The notes: generated by a model from the letters alone, not told the origin. Counted from the stretch's first letter, positions 1 to 8,158 are shown. The stretch: DNA of 64,000 nt from Microvirga puerhi (GCF_020089865.1 NZ_JAIRBM010000004.1:248001-312000), one strand, 5' to 3'. Made by a program: numbers and translations.

Positions 1-484
1 TCGGCGCGAAGGCAATCACCATGACAGCGTCGTTGAGTGCGACCTGGCTTAAGGTGAAATGAGGCTCACCCCTGGTCAGCTGGCTCCAAACAAACACCAT
101 GGCCGTGCATGGCGCAGCTGCAAGAATGATTAAACCGGCGATGTAAGCACTGATTTGATCAGAAGGCAGATAGGGCTTGAACAAGTAGCCGATGAACAGC
201 CAACCGAGCGCGGCCATCGAAAACGGCTTGACGACCCAATTGACAAATAAAGTTATGCCTATTCCGCGCCAATATGTGCCGACTTTGCGGAGAGCTGCAA
301 AGTCGATCTTGAGAAGCATGGGAATGATCATCAGCCAGATCAGCGCGGCAATCGGCAGGTTGACCTTGGCAATCTCGGCCAATCCGATGACGTGGAAGAC
401 ACCGGGCAACATATGACCGAGAGCAATGCCCGCGACGATGCAGAGGGCTACCCACAAGGTAAGATAGCGTTCGAACCGTGACAT
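1..484 (-). CDS. acr3: ACR3-family arsenite efflux permease (N-terminal part, cut by window edge)
   Basis: Inner-membrane carrier that exports As(III) (and in some members Sb(III)) using the proton motive force. Translating the minus strand from the ATG at 484 gives about 161 residues with no stop before the window edge. They begin MSRFERYLTLWVALCIVAGI and include the membrane stretch LPIAALIWLMIIPMLLKIDF and the segment AAPCTAMVFVWSQLTRGEPH. The Cys in APCTAMVFVWS matches the conserved, functionally essential Cys of ACR3 proteins (family knowledge). The gene starts 11 bp after the arsC stop, so it is the third gene of an arsR-arsC-acr3 operon. The C-terminal part, normally reaching about 350 residues in total, lies outside the window. 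Confidence 0.9.
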   Translation of the reverse strand, partial: MSRFERYLTLWVALCIVAGIALGHMLPGVFHVIGLAEIAKVNLPIAALIWLMIIPMLLKIDFAALRKVGTYWRGIGITLFVNWVVKPFSMAALGWLFIGYLFKPYLPSDQISAYIAGLIILAAAPCTAMVFVWSQLTRGEPHFTLSQVALNDAVMVIAFAP

Positions 485-495
485 GACGCGAGACT

Positions 496-1329
496 TCAGA
501 ACGTGAGCTGACGGGCAAGCAACGTGGCGCTCGCCGGGCACAGACTGACCAACTGCCGCGTCGCCAGAATCGATGCCGGTGCGTCGCTCCGACTGATAGG
601 CTTGAATCCTTGTGCCTCGAAGAAGGAGGTTGCATCCGTCGTTAGAACATAGGCCGTTTCGGCACCGCTTTCATGCGCGCGCCTTGACAGCAGGAGGACG
701 AGATTGCGACCGATGCCTCGTCCTCGTGCTTCCGGAGCCACCACGATGGATCGCAACAGAGCATCAGGGCCATATCGTTCGAACCCGCCAAATCCGACAG
801 GTGATCCGCTTAGAGTCGTGTAACGGAAGAACGACTTGGCCGGTTCATCCAGATCGTCCGTGGGCAGTCCCTCTGCCTGAAGCGCTTCAATGAATTCCGC
901 AGATGCGCCAATCGGCTTATCTATGAGGAATGGCGATCCCTCTTCCTTGTCGAAGTCCTCGTGGGGCGATGTCGCCAGAAGATCCAGGACCACATCGGAG
1001 GGACGACAGAGCTTTGCCCCCTTGGGTGTGATCACGATGGGACGATTGATGAGAATCGGATGGGCAACCATCGCATCGAGCAACTGGTCGTTTGTGAGCG
1101 ACGGATCGTCCAGACCGAGTTCAAAATAGGGTGTCCCCTTCTGTCGGATGATCGCCCGAACCGGCACGCCCATTTGCTCGATAAGTTGACGCAGGACCTC
1201 CCGTGTCGGCGGCGTTTTCAAATACTCGACGATCCGTGGTTCAATGCCGCTCTTGCGAAGCATGGCCAGCGTGTTGCGGGACGTGCCGCATGTGGGATTA
1301 TGGTAGATCGTGATGTCGCTGTCAGACAT
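496..1329 (-). CDS. arsC: Arsenate reductase (glutaredoxin-type ArsC) fused to a GNAT acetyltransferase
   Basis: The 277-residue protein has two parts. Residues 1 to about 125 are a glutaredoxin-coupled arsenate reductase: the catalytic Cys14 lies in YHNPTCGTSRNT, and the later motif RPIVITPKGAKLCRP is typical of the family. Residues about 135-277 are a GNAT domain with the acetyl-CoA loop EARGRGIGRNL, resembling the ArsN-type acetyltransferases found in arsenic operons. ArsC reduces arsenate to arsenite for export by the downstream ACR3. The role of the GNAT half is not known from sequence; detoxification of an arsenical or of an amino-acid-like arsenic compound is possible. The start overlaps the arsR stop by 8 bp, which implies translational coupling. 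A plain ArsC is about 115-140 residues, so the fusion is real extra coding capacity. Confidence 0.9.
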   Translation of the reverse strand: MSDSDITIYHNPTCGTSRNTLAMLRKSGIEPRIVEYLKTPPTREVLRQLIEQMGVPVRAIIRQKGTPYFELGLDDPSLTNDQLLDAMVAHPILINRPIVITPKGAKLCRPSDVVLDLLATSPHEDFDKEEGSPFLIDKPIGASAEFIEALQAEGLPTDDLDEPAKSFFRYTTLSGSPVGFGGFERYGPDALLRSIVVAPEARGRGIGRNLVLLLSRRAHESGAETAYVLTTDATSFFEAQGFKPISRSDAPASILATRQLVSLCPASATLLARQLTF

Positions 1330-1678
1330 GGCAGCTCTCCTGAACGGAGCAGCATGGCGTCAACGCGTCGATAAGAGGTCGGCACAGATCCGGATGCCCG
1401 GCACAGCAATCCTTGAGCAGGAAGGTTATCGTCTCTCGTAGGCAATCAAGATCTGCACGATAGATGATGGAGCGTCCCTCTCGCTTGGACACGACCAATC
1501 CGGCCCGAGACAGGATCCCGAGATGCGCCGACATCGTATTGTGGGGAACGGCAAGTTGCCGCGCGATGTCGCCGGCCTGCAGGCCTTTCGGTTCATGCCG
1601 AACCAGCAGGCGAAAGACGTCGAGCCGCGTCGACTGAGCCAATGCGGAAAGGGTTAGGATCGTGCGCTCGTTTTCCAT
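1322..1678 (-). CDS. arsR: ArsR/SmtB-family arsenic-responsive repressor
   Basis: 118-residue winged-helix repressor, first gene of the ars operon. The helix-turn-helix lies around residues 33-62 (DIARQLAVPHNTMSAHLGIL), followed by a beta-wing (SKREGRSIIYRADL). The C-terminal tail carries Cys91-Cys92, Cys99, Cys109-Cys110 and Cys116. A CC-x6-C arrangement near the C-terminus resembles the As(III)-binding site of the Acidithiobacillus-type ArsR rather than the CxC in the DNA-binding helix of E. coli ArsR. I chose the ATG at 1678 because the 12 upstream in-frame residues are not family-like. By family knowledge, arsenite binding releases the repressor and induces the operon. The stop overlaps the arsC start. 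Confidence 0.9.
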   Translation of the reverse strand: MENERTILTLSALAQSTRLDVFRLLVRHEPKGLQAGDIARQLAVPHNTMSAHLGILSRAGLVVSKREGRSIIYRADLDCLRETITFLLKDCCAGHPDLCRPLIDALTPCCSVQESCHV

Positions 1679-1872
1679 ATGTCCAGATATATAGAAATAT
1701 AGGCATTTCGTCAACCGGTTCTACAAAATCCACGCTTGAAGCGTGTTCCTTCCTCGCCTCTCAACGGCGCTGCATCGAAAAGCGAGATCGTTGTTCCCCC
1801 GGATGTTCCTAGGCGCGCCCGCGAGGCGTTGCTGGATCACGGATAGGAGGAAGACCGCGCTATCGTCCCCCA

Positions 1873-1970
1873 TTCTCGTCATGGCCGGGCCTGTCCCGGC
1901 CATCCACGTCTTGAGTAAACAAAGCGCTGCAAAGGCGTGGATCCCCGGCACGAGGCCGGGGATGACGGTG
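1873..1970. repeat. Dispersed intergenic palindromic repeat (REP/BIME-like pair)
   Basis: In the 413-bp gap between arsR and hisS lie two related hairpins facing each other. The first is ATGGCCGGG (1881-1889) against CCCGGCCAT (1895-1903). The second is ATCCCCGG (1941-1948) against CCGGGGAT (1956-1963). Outer arms CGTCAT and ATGACG also match in inverted orientation. Sequences of this style (CGTCATGGCCGGG...) recur many times in Bradyrhizobium and Methylobacterium genomes, from my general knowledge. Open frames across it (VIPGLVPGIH on the minus strand) are artefacts of the repeat. I see no gene in the rest of the gap. Confidence 0.75.
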
Positions 1971-2091
1971 GAGGGAGAAACGCGGCATGCGGCAGCCGCG
2001 AACGTGACAACCCTTGCCCCTCCCGCCTTCGCGGGGTAGGACCGCCTCATATTTCATTCAAGTTCTCTCTCAAGACCGGCTGTCCTGACCC

Positions 2092-3576
2092 ATGTCCAAG
2101 CCCGACAAACTCAAGGCGCGCGCGCCGCGCGGCTTTGCCGACCGCGGCCCCGCCGAACTCGCGGCGACCGAGCGCATGCTCGCGGCGATCCGTGAGGTTT
2201 ACGAACTCTACGGCTTCGAGGGCGTCGAGACGCCGTTCGTGGAATATACAGATGCCTTGGGCAAGTTCCTGCCGGATCAGGACCGGCCGAACGAGGGCGT
2301 GTTCTCGTTCCAGGACGACGACGAGCAATGGCTCTCGCTGCGCTACGACCTGACGGCGCCGCTGGCCCGCTACGTGGCCGAGAATTTCGATGCCCTGCCC
2401 AAGCCCTATCGCAGCTACCGGGCCGGCTGGGTGTTTCGCAACGAGAAGCCCGGCCCCGGCCGCTTCCGCCAGTTCATGCAGTTTGACGCCGACACGGTGG
2501 GCGCCGCCTCCGTCGCGGCGGATGCGGAAATCTGCATGATGGCCGCCGATACGCTCGAAAAAGTCGGCATCAAGCGCGGCGACTTTCTCATCAAAGTCAA
2601 CAACCGCAAAGTGCTCGACGGCGTGCTCGAAGCCATCGGCCTCGGCGGCGACGACAAGGCGGGCCAGCGCCTCACCGTGCTGCGCGCCATCGACAAGCTC
2701 GACCGCTTAGGGCCAGAAGGCGTTCGCCAGCTCCTCGGCGCCGGGCGCAAGGACGAGAGCGGCGATTTCACCAAAGGCGCGCAGCTTGCGCCTGAGGCCA
2801 TCGAGCGCGTGCTCGCCTTCACCGCCGCAAAGGGCGCGGACAATGCATCGACTGTGGAGAACCTGCGTCAGGTCGTCGGCTCCTCAGCCCGTGGTCTCGA
2901 AGGTGCGAACGAGCTTGCCGAAATCGCAACGCTTGTTGCCGCGTCCGGCTACGAGGACCGCACCATCATCGACCCTTCCGTCGTGCGCGGCCTCGAATAT
3001 TACACGGGGCCGGTCTACGAGGCGGAGCTGACCTTCCAGGTCGCGGACGAGGATGGACGGCCTGTGCGGTTCGGCTCGGTAGGCGGCGGCGGGCGCTATG
3101 ATGGCCTCGTGGGCCGTTTCCGCTCCGAGCCGGTGCCGGCCACCGGCTTCTCGATTGGCGTGTCACGCCTCTTTTCCGCGCTCAGGATGGTGAACAGCCC
3201 CATCGTGTCCGGCGCTCAGATGCCCGGCCCGGTGGTCGTGCTCGTGATGGACAAGGACCAGGTCGCCGCCTACCAGCGCATGGTCTCGACGCTACGGAGC
3301 AATGGCATCCGCGCCGAGCTCTATCTCGGCTCGTCGGGCATGAAGGCGCAGATGAAATACGCCGACAAGCGCCAGAGCCCCTGCGCCATCATCCAAGGCT
3401 CCAACGAGCGCGAGCGCGGCGAAGTGGAGATCAAGGATCTGATCGAAGGCGCCAAGGCTGCGGAGGCCATCGCCTCCAACGCCGAATGGAAGGCCGCGCG
3501 CCCGGCGCAGTTCTCGGTTCCGGAAGCCAAGCTGGTCGACGCCGTGCGCGACGTCCTTAGCCGGCATGTCGGCTGA
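2092..3576 (+). CDS. hisS: Histidyl-tRNA synthetase
   Basis: 494-residue cytosolic class II aminoacyl-tRNA synthetase that charges tRNA-His. Visible landmarks are motif 2 ([20 protein letters not shown], near residue 110), the histidine-binding segments [15 protein letters not shown] and [12 protein letters not shown], and a motif 3-like region ([13 protein letters not shown]). A C-terminal anticodon-binding alpha/beta domain follows (residues about 370-494). The length fits the long alphaproteobacterial form better than the roughly 420-residue E. coli form. The start at 2092 is an ATG just before the conserved N-terminus PRGFADR. The gene heads a same-strand group with hisZ and hisG about 0.75 kb downstream, consistent with HisZ being a HisRS paralogue. 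Confidence 0.97.
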   Translation: MSKPDKLKARAPRGFADRGPAELAATERMLAAIREVYELYGFEGVETPFVEYTDALGKFLPDQDRPNEGVFSFQDDDEQWLSLRYDLTAPLARYVAENFDALPKPYRSYRAGWVFRNEKPGPGRFRQFMQFDADTVGAASVAADAEICMMAADTLEKVGIKRGDFLIKVNNRKVLDGVLEAIGLGGDDKAGQRLTVLRAIDKLDRLGPEGVRQLLGAGRKDESGDFTKGAQLAPEAIERVLAFTAAKGADNASTVENLRQVVGSSARGLEGANELAEIATLVAASGYEDRTIIDPSVVRGLEYYTGPVYEAELTFQVADEDGRPVRFGSVGGGGRYDGLVGRFRSEPVPATGFSIGVSRLFSALRMVNSPIVSGAQMPGPVVVLVMDKDQVAAYQRMVSTLRSNGIRAELYLGSSGMKAQMKYADKRQSPCAIIQGSNERERGEVEIKDLIEGAKAAEAIASNAEWKAARPAQFSVPEAKLVDAVRDVLSRHVG

Positions 3577-3582
3577 TTTTCA

Positions 3583-3617
3583 ACGGAACTACCCGGTGGC
3601 CTCCCGGGTTGTTCCGT
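3583..3617 (+). terminator. Hairpin after hisS
   Basis: ACGGAAC (3583-3589) pairs with GTTCCGT (3611-3617). An inner stem ACCCGG (3591-3596) pairs with CCGGGT (3604-3609). There is no clear T-run, so this may be a weak or Rho-assisted terminator, or an RNA-stabilising 3' structure, between hisS and the next gene. Confidence 0.5.
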
Positions 3618-3642
3618 GAAGCTTGACAATCAGGAGGCGCGC

Positions 3643-4158
3643 ATGCCGAAAGCCAAAGCGAAGAAGAGTTCGACCGACAAGAAGACCAAGAAGGATTCCA
3701 GCGTCAAGCTCTCGAAGGCCCTGAGCAAGTTCACGCCCCTTAAGGACATGATGAATTCCGATCTCGGGCGCGAGCTCCTGGCGGATGCCTTGATCGCCGC
3801 CGCAGGCGCGGCCGCCGCCGCCCTGACGAAGAGCCGCACCGTCAAGAAGGCCGGCAGCGCGACAGCGGAAGCAGGGACCCTGGCCGCGGGCGCCACGCGG
3901 GATGCAGTCCAGACAGCGGCAGGCGCTGTGGCCGGCGTGGTGACCGAGACCGCCCGTCACTTCCTGCCCGCTGCTCTCCTCGCCGAGGAGCCAAGCACCG
4001 CGCGGACCTCCCACCGCTCGAGCTCCGAGAGCGAGCGCAAGCCGCGTTATGCCCATCGGGCAAGCGACCACAGCAAGCGCAAGACCTCCCGCAAGGTGAC
4101 GAAGTCCGAGAAGGGCAGCGCTTCGGACAAGAGCGACAAGGCCGGGAAATCCGCCTGA
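3643..4158 (+). CDS. Lys/Ala-rich basic protein of unknown function
   Basis: 171-residue protein without a recognised enzymatic domain. The N-terminus is lysine-rich (MPKAKAKKSSTDKKTKKDSS). The middle (about residues 25-100) is hydrophobic and alanine-rich (LIAAAGAAAAALTKSRT) and could form helices or a weak membrane/association segment. The C-terminus is Ser/Lys/Arg-rich and probably disordered. The ATG at 3643 follows an AGGAGG at 3632-3637; a GTG at 3616 in the same frame has no such site. Lysine-rich tails of this kind suggest nucleic-acid binding, but this is only compositional. It sits between hisS and hisZ on the same strand, with hairpins on both sides, so it is probably its own transcript. 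Confidence 0.7.
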   Translation: MPKAKAKKSSTDKKTKKDSSVKLSKALSKFTPLKDMMNSDLGRELLADALIAAAGAAAAALTKSRTVKKAGSATAEAGTLAAGATRDAVQTAAGAVAGVVTETARHFLPAALLAEEPSTARTSHRSSSESERKPRYAHRASDHSKRKTSRKVTKSEKGSASDKSDKAGKSA

Positions 4159-4177
4159 TCCCACTCAGATCCAATCC

Positions 4178-4218
4178 GTCCCGCGAGGCGCCCTGCGCGC
4201 CTCGGGACGTTTCCTTCC
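4178..4218 (+). terminator. Rho-independent-type terminator after the Lys/Ala-rich gene
   Basis: GTCCC-GCGAGGCG (from 4178) pairs imperfectly with CGCGCCTC-GGGAC (to 4208), followed by the T-rich stretch GTTTCCTTCCC. The hairpin lies 20 bp after the stop codon. Confidence 0.6.
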
Positions 4219-4320
4219 CTTGATCCTCGGGTCGCCGTTCACCCTGACCGTCGAAAACGGTCGCGTTCCCGGCCAAGCATTGCTAGAGAGCATCCGGCTA
4301 TAAGGGTTTGAGCGACGCCT

Positions 4321-5415
4321 GTGACCGAGACGGATGCTATTTTTGCGCTGATCGCGCTGTTCGAGCGCGAAGGCTACGCGCGTGTCGAGCCGCCTGTGCT
4401 GCAGCCGGCGGACGTGTTCGTCGATCTTTCGGGCGAGGACATCCGGCGGCGCATGTTCGTCACCCAGGATGCCTCCGGGACGGAGCTGTGCCTGCGTCCC
4501 GAATACACCATTCCGGTCTGCCTCCAGCATCTCGAAGAGCACGGCGCTGAGCCCGCTGGCTACAGCTATGGTGGCCCCGTCTTCCGCATGCGGCCGGGGG
4601 AGACCGGTGAATTTCTCCAGGCCGGTCTCGAATCCATCGGCCGGCGCGACATCTCCGCCACCGATGCAGAAATCCTCGGGCTTGCCCTCGAAGGGCTCGA
4701 GCGGATCGGCCTTCCAGACGGCCAGGTCCGGCTCGGCGACATGGGCCTGCTCAATGCCCTCGTGGATGCTCTCGGCGTCCTGCCTGCCGCCAAGCGACGG
4801 GTAATCCGGGCCATCGTGTCGGGCCAGGGACTCGCGGCCCTGAGTGAGCCTGATGCGCAGGCACAGCCGGAGCATGCCGGGCTTCTCGCCGCCATCGAGG
4901 GGCAGGCTCCCCAGGCGGCTAAGGCTTTCGTGGAGGATATCCTGTCGATTGCCGGCATCGCCCGGGTCGGCGGGCGTAGCGCCGGCGAGATTGCCGAGCG
5001 CTTCCTCGCCCGTGCCGCCAACCGCGGCGGTCTCGGCGACGAGGCCAGAGCCGTGATCGAGCGCTATCTCTCCATCTCGGGCGATCCCGATCAGGCCGCG
5101 GATGCGGTGCGGCTTCTGGCCAAGGACGCAGACCTCGATCTCTCGCAGGCGCTGGACCTCTTCGAGGAGCGCACAGGCTTCATGGCCGCGCGCGGCCTCG
5201 ATGTCAGTACCTTCTCGTTCGCCGCGACCTTCGCGCGCAATCTCGACTACTATACCGGCTTCATTTTCGAGGTTCAGGATCCCCGCAGGGCCGACGGCAA
5301 GCCGATGGTCGGCGGCGGTCGGTACGACCGGTTGCTGGAACATCTCGGCGCCCGCCAGCCCATTCCGGCCGTCGGCTGCTCGTTCTGGCTCGATCGCATC
5401 GCAGGGAGCGCCTGA
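4321..5415 (+). CDS. hisZ: ATP phosphoribosyltransferase regulatory subunit HisZ
   Basis: 364-residue catalytically inactive paralogue of histidyl-tRNA synthetase that forms a hetero-oligomer with HisG and modulates the first step of histidine biosynthesis (ATP + PRPP to phosphoribosyl-ATP). The class II fold is visible: TELCLRPEYTIPVCLQHLEE (motif 2-like), YSYGGPVFRMRPGETGEF, and FARNLDYYTGFIFEVQD with GGGRYDRLLEHLG. The anticodon-binding domain of true HisRS is missing, as expected for HisZ. The GTG at 4321 is the chosen start, directly before TETDAIFALIALFEREGY. The stop overlaps the hisG ATG by 1 bp (TGATG), so the two subunits are translationally coupled. Confidence 0.93.
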   Translation: MTETDAIFALIALFEREGYARVEPPVLQPADVFVDLSGEDIRRRMFVTQDASGTELCLRPEYTIPVCLQHLEEHGAEPAGYSYGGPVFRMRPGETGEFLQAGLESIGRRDISATDAEILGLALEGLERIGLPDGQVRLGDMGLLNALVDALGVLPAAKRRVIRAIVSGQGLAALSEPDAQAQPEHAGLLAAIEGQAPQAAKAFVEDILSIAGIARVGGRSAGEIAERFLARAANRGGLGDEARAVIERYLSISGDPDQAADAVRLLAKDADLDLSQALDLFEERTGFMAARGLDVSTFSFAATFARNLDYYTGFIFEVQDPRRADGKPMVGGGRYDRLLEHLGARQPIPAVGCSFWLDRIAGSA

Positions 5416-6389
5416 TGACCGACTCCCCTCTCATCATCGCCGTACCATCGAAGGGCCGGCTGCAGGAGAACGCGGCCGCGTTCTTCGCCCGGGCCGGACT
5501 GGTCTTCACCCAGTCGCGGGGCGCCCGCGACTATCGCGGCACCCTTGCCGGCGTGCCCAACGTGGAGGTCGCCTTCCTATCGGCCTCGGAGATCGTCAAC
5601 CAGCTCGCCACCGGCACGGCTCATCTCGGCATCACCGGAGAGGATCTGATCCGCGAGCAGATCGCCGACGCGGATGCGACGGTCGAAATCCTTACGCCCC
5701 TCGGCTTCGGCAATGCCAATGTGGTAGTGGCCGTACCGCAGGCCTGGATCGACGTACGCACCATGGCCGACCTCGACGAGGTGGCAGCGGATATCCGCAC
5801 CCGCCACGGCTACAAGATGAGGGTCGCGACCAAATACGTGAACCTGACCCGCCGCTTCTTCGCCGAGAAAGGCATCGCGGATTACCGGATCGTCGAGAGC
5901 CTGGGCGCCACCGAAGGTGCGCCGGGCGCGGGCTCAGCAGAGCTGATCGTCGACATCACCACCACTGGTGCAACCCTCACCGCCAATGCCCTGAAGGTTC
6001 TGGACGACGGGGTGATGCTGCGCTCGGAGGCCAATCTCGTGGCGTCCGCCAAAGCTCCCTGGAGCGCGGCGGCGCGGGAGGCGGCCACCACGGTGCTGAC
6101 CCGGATCGCCGCCGAGGAGGAGGCCCGCACGAGCCGGGAGATCCGCGCTGCGCTCGATCCTGCCCGGGCCTCCGGGCTTTCCGGAATCCTGCACGATTAC
6201 GGCGCCACGCTACCCTTCGGAGAGTCCAAGGGGTGGGAAACCGTGATCCACTGCAAGACGTCCACCGTCTTCGACATCGTGGCCGGGCTGCAGAACCTGG
6301 GCGCCGAGAATGTCACCGTCCGCGCCTTCGATTACCTGTTCCGCCCGACCAACGCCCTGACCGAGCGCCTCCTCCGGCGTCTCGGGTGA
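5415..6389 (+). CDS. hisG: ATP phosphoribosyltransferase catalytic subunit HisG
   Basis: 324-residue enzyme for the first committed step of histidine synthesis. The N-terminus PLIIAVPSKGRLQE, the segment LGITGEDLI, and the PRPP-binding region SAELIVDITTTGATLTANAL identify HisG. Short HisG forms that pair with HisZ are usually about 210-230 residues. This protein continues for about 95 residues after the catalytic core and ends in GWETVIHCKTSTVFDIVAGL...NVTVRAFDYLFRP, which resembles the C-terminal ACT-like regulatory domain of long HisG. Yet hisZ lies directly upstream with a 1-bp overlap. I recall similar lengths in related Hyphomicrobiales, so this is probably lineage-specific and not an error. 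Confidence 0.95.
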   Translation: MTDSPLIIAVPSKGRLQENAAAFFARAGLVFTQSRGARDYRGTLAGVPNVEVAFLSASEIVNQLATGTAHLGITGEDLIREQIADADATVEILTPLGFGNANVVVAVPQAWIDVRTMADLDEVAADIRTRHGYKMRVATKYVNLTRRFFAEKGIADYRIVESLGATEGAPGAGSAELIVDITTTGATLTANALKVLDDGVMLRSEANLVASAKAPWSAAAREAATTVLTRIAAEEEARTSREIRAALDPARASGLSGILHDYGATLPFGESKGWETVIHCKTSTVFDIVAGLQNLGAENVTVRAFDYLFRPTNALTERLLRRLG

Positions 6390-6505
6390 TCGGAGCCCAG
6401 ACTCCGTGTGCGTTCGATCACAAAGCAATGGGACAACAGAACGAGGCCGTTGCCTCTACGGCAAAGGCCCCTTATGGTCCCGCCGTTTCGATGAATGAGG
6501 TTCTC

Positions 6506-6982
6506 ATGAACGCGCTTCGACTTGCGGCGCTCCTGGCCGCTCTGGCCGCTGTACCGGCCGCCCATGCCCAGACATCGACCACTCTCGGCCGGCCGGCCGG
6601 CCCGACGCGTACGGTCGATACGAAGGTCCCGCAGCCGAGCCAGCAGGACAAAATCTTTCCGCTCCGCTCGATCTGGACTGCGGTGAGCCTCAACGGCAAG
6701 CCCTTCACGGGCGATCGTCCCAGCTTCTCCCTCGACGATCAGCTGCGCGCCCGCGGTTTCGGTGGCTGCAACAACTATTCGGCGACGACCTATCCGCTGC
6801 GTGAGCAGAAACTCGCGGTCGGTCCTTTCGCTCTCACGAAGAAGACCTGCGACAAGGCCACCATGGCCAGCGAAAATGCCTTCCTCATCGCGCTTCGCAC
6901 GTCCAACCAGTGGGACATCACTGGCCCGTTCCTCACTATCCACACTCAGAGCGGCGAGCTGAAATTCGAGCGGGCGCTCTAA
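6506..6982 (+). CDS. Secreted META/HslJ-domain protein
   Basis: 158-residue protein with a signal peptide (MNALRLAALLAALAAVPAAH, cleavage likely after AHA). A META domain follows (residues about 55-158): LRSIWTAVSLNGKPF, the conserved GGCNNYSATTYPL, and ALTKKTCDKATMASENAFL, where a short Cys motif follows the NxY block. META domains occur in HslJ-type heat-shock/novobiocin-resistance proteins and in protease-inhibitor-like proteins; the exact role is unknown. The ATG at 6506 was chosen because TGAGG lies 5 bp upstream and the signal peptide begins there; another in-frame ATG is at 6491. It follows hisG by 116 bp and ends in a hairpin. Confidence 0.8.
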   Translation: MNALRLAALLAALAAVPAAHAQTSTTLGRPAGPTRTVDTKVPQPSQQDKIFPLRSIWTAVSLNGKPFTGDRPSFSLDDQLRARGFGGCNNYSATTYPLREQKLAVGPFALTKKTCDKATMASENAFLIALRTSNQWDITGPFLTIHTQSGELKFERAL

Positions 6983-7002
6983 GTCAGTCGTTTGTGCCTA
7001 GC

Positions 7003-7031
7003 GAAGAGGCCAGCGCAACGCAGGCCTCTTC
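7003..7031 (+). terminator. Hairpin after the META-domain gene
   Basis: GAAGAGGCC (7003-7011) pairs perfectly with GGCCTCTTC (7023-7031), 9 bp with an 11-nt loop, 20 bp after the stop. The following sequence TGTTACG has only a weak T content. It marks the boundary between the GC-rich his region and the AT-rich segment that follows. Confidence 0.55.
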
Positions 7032-7204
7032 TGTTACGCGGAACGGGCTCCGCGGACTTTTCTCCAGTTTTATGGTCTCGCTGATGAGCTTTCTTATGGC
7101 TTGTGAAGTTAGAGCTCCCATAACGCTTCACCAGACCATGCTTGATAAGGCAATTTCGCCCAAGCTAATGTAATATCTGCGGTTCACATTCTCTTGAGAT
7201 ACAT

Positions 7205-7909
7205 ATGGGCCAACCGATCTGGCTAGCTACGGACCTCACAAAGCACAGTTATTACGTGATAACGTCTGATCTTACGCCTTTGGAAGATTGGCAACAGCAA
7301 TACGATATACACGGTCACGCAGAATCCATTCTAGAAAACAATCCCAATAGCCATGATTTAGCGTGCGCCATATTTCAACTAAATAGATCCATAGACTTTC
7401 GTGAAAGACTATTGAATAAATTATACAATTTTAAGAGAATTCCAGGTATTTACGGCAATAAACACCACGAGAGAATGTCATACCTAGGAATAATAAAACC
7501 TTTGTTGAAGTCAAAGCTCGATAAAATACGTAATAATGTGATGCATTCGGTTACTTATCCTACACAAAACATCTCGGAAGTCGCAGAGTTATCTGAATTT
7601 ACATGGTACTTCTTAAAATCAACAGACTTGATTGCCTCTAGAGCTGCCAGAGCTCTAGAACTCCATCGTTTTTTAGATGACGAACAAGAAGAGTGGCTGG
7701 AAGTTTCCTTCGATCCGGCCAATTGGGATATCAACATAAGAGGAAAAACATTAAGCGAAAATATACTTCAAGAAAATTCAGAGCAAACAATTCAAATAGA
7801 TACCCATAAACTCGAGAGAGAAGACGACCTTACATACTTTCATGGAAAGTTATTAGGTCCCATTAGCGCCAAGCAATCCCTAATGAGGATTTACTTTTCC
7901 GCATTATAG
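7205..7909 (+). CDS. HEPN-like protein in an AT-rich island
   Basis: 234-residue protein with visibly AT-rich codons, unlike every neighbour. An alpha-helical core (residues about 50-160) contains the pattern CAIFQLNRSIDFRERLL, then KLDKIRNNVMHSV and SEFTWYFLKSTDLIASRA. R-N-N-V-M-H is an Rx4H motif as found in HEPN domains, many of which are metal-independent RNases in toxin-antitoxin, abortive-infection or RNA-processing systems; a 'WYFLKSTD' helix after the motif fits several uncharacterised HEPN proteins I remember. The C-terminal 70 residues are beta-like and unassigned. No nucleotidyltransferase or antitoxin partner is visible nearby. The ATG at 7205 has only a weak ribosome site (TTGAGAT). 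The HEPN call is inference from motif and helix pattern; expression and activity are unknown. Confidence 0.6.
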   Translation: MGQPIWLATDLTKHSYYVITSDLTPLEDWQQQYDIHGHAESILENNPNSHDLACAIFQLNRSIDFRERLLNKLYNFKRIPGIYGNKHHERMSYLGIIKPLLKSKLDKIRNNVMHSVTYPTQNISEVAELSEFTWYFLKSTDLIASRAARALELHRFLDDEQEEWLEVSFDPANWDINIRGKTLSENILQENSEQTIQIDTHKLEREDDLTYFHGKLLGPISAKQSLMRIYFSAL

Positions 7910-8067
7910 CCAACTAGACGCACCATCTCTTTGTTGCTCAAGGCTATTGCTTCATGAGCCCAGTAGCCGCCGGCTTTAATATCACCGCTACATATTGATT
8001 TGAGCCACTTTCCCCGCTGGCCTTTATGCAATTTTGGACCAACTAGCGGCTGGTCACGTCGGTCGTC
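7891..8067 (-). pseudogene. Short gene remnant converging on the HEPN-like gene
   Basis: Between two stops on the minus strand, 58 codons read like genuine protein: DDRRDQPLVGPKLHKGQRGK, then GDIKAGGYWAHEAIALSNKE and MVRLVGYNAEK before a TAA at 7891. There is no ATG or GTG; only a TTG at 8031 could start a 46-residue peptide. It therefore looks like the C-terminal end of a decayed or transferred gene, or a small TTG-started protein. Its tail overlaps the end of the HEPN-like gene by 19 bp on the opposite strand. I cannot name the family. Confidence 0.35.
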
Positions 8068-8158
8068 TTAACCTTGTTATAATGCACATGACTCAGAGAA
8101 GCGTATCCCCCTCTGAGCATAAGAATCAACTTGAGACGCAGCGAAAGTCTTATCGTAC

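Noticed and set aside
1721-2050. Short open frames in the arsR-hisS gap (VIPGLVPGIHAFAAL type)
   Set aside because: They arise from the palindromic intergenic repeat and are commonly mis-annotated in related genomes.
5102-6982. A 626-codon open frame running through hisZ, hisG and the META-domain gene
   Set aside because: It is Arg/Pro/Ser-rich and overlaps two well-supported his genes in another frame; only its last part (from 6506) is a real gene.
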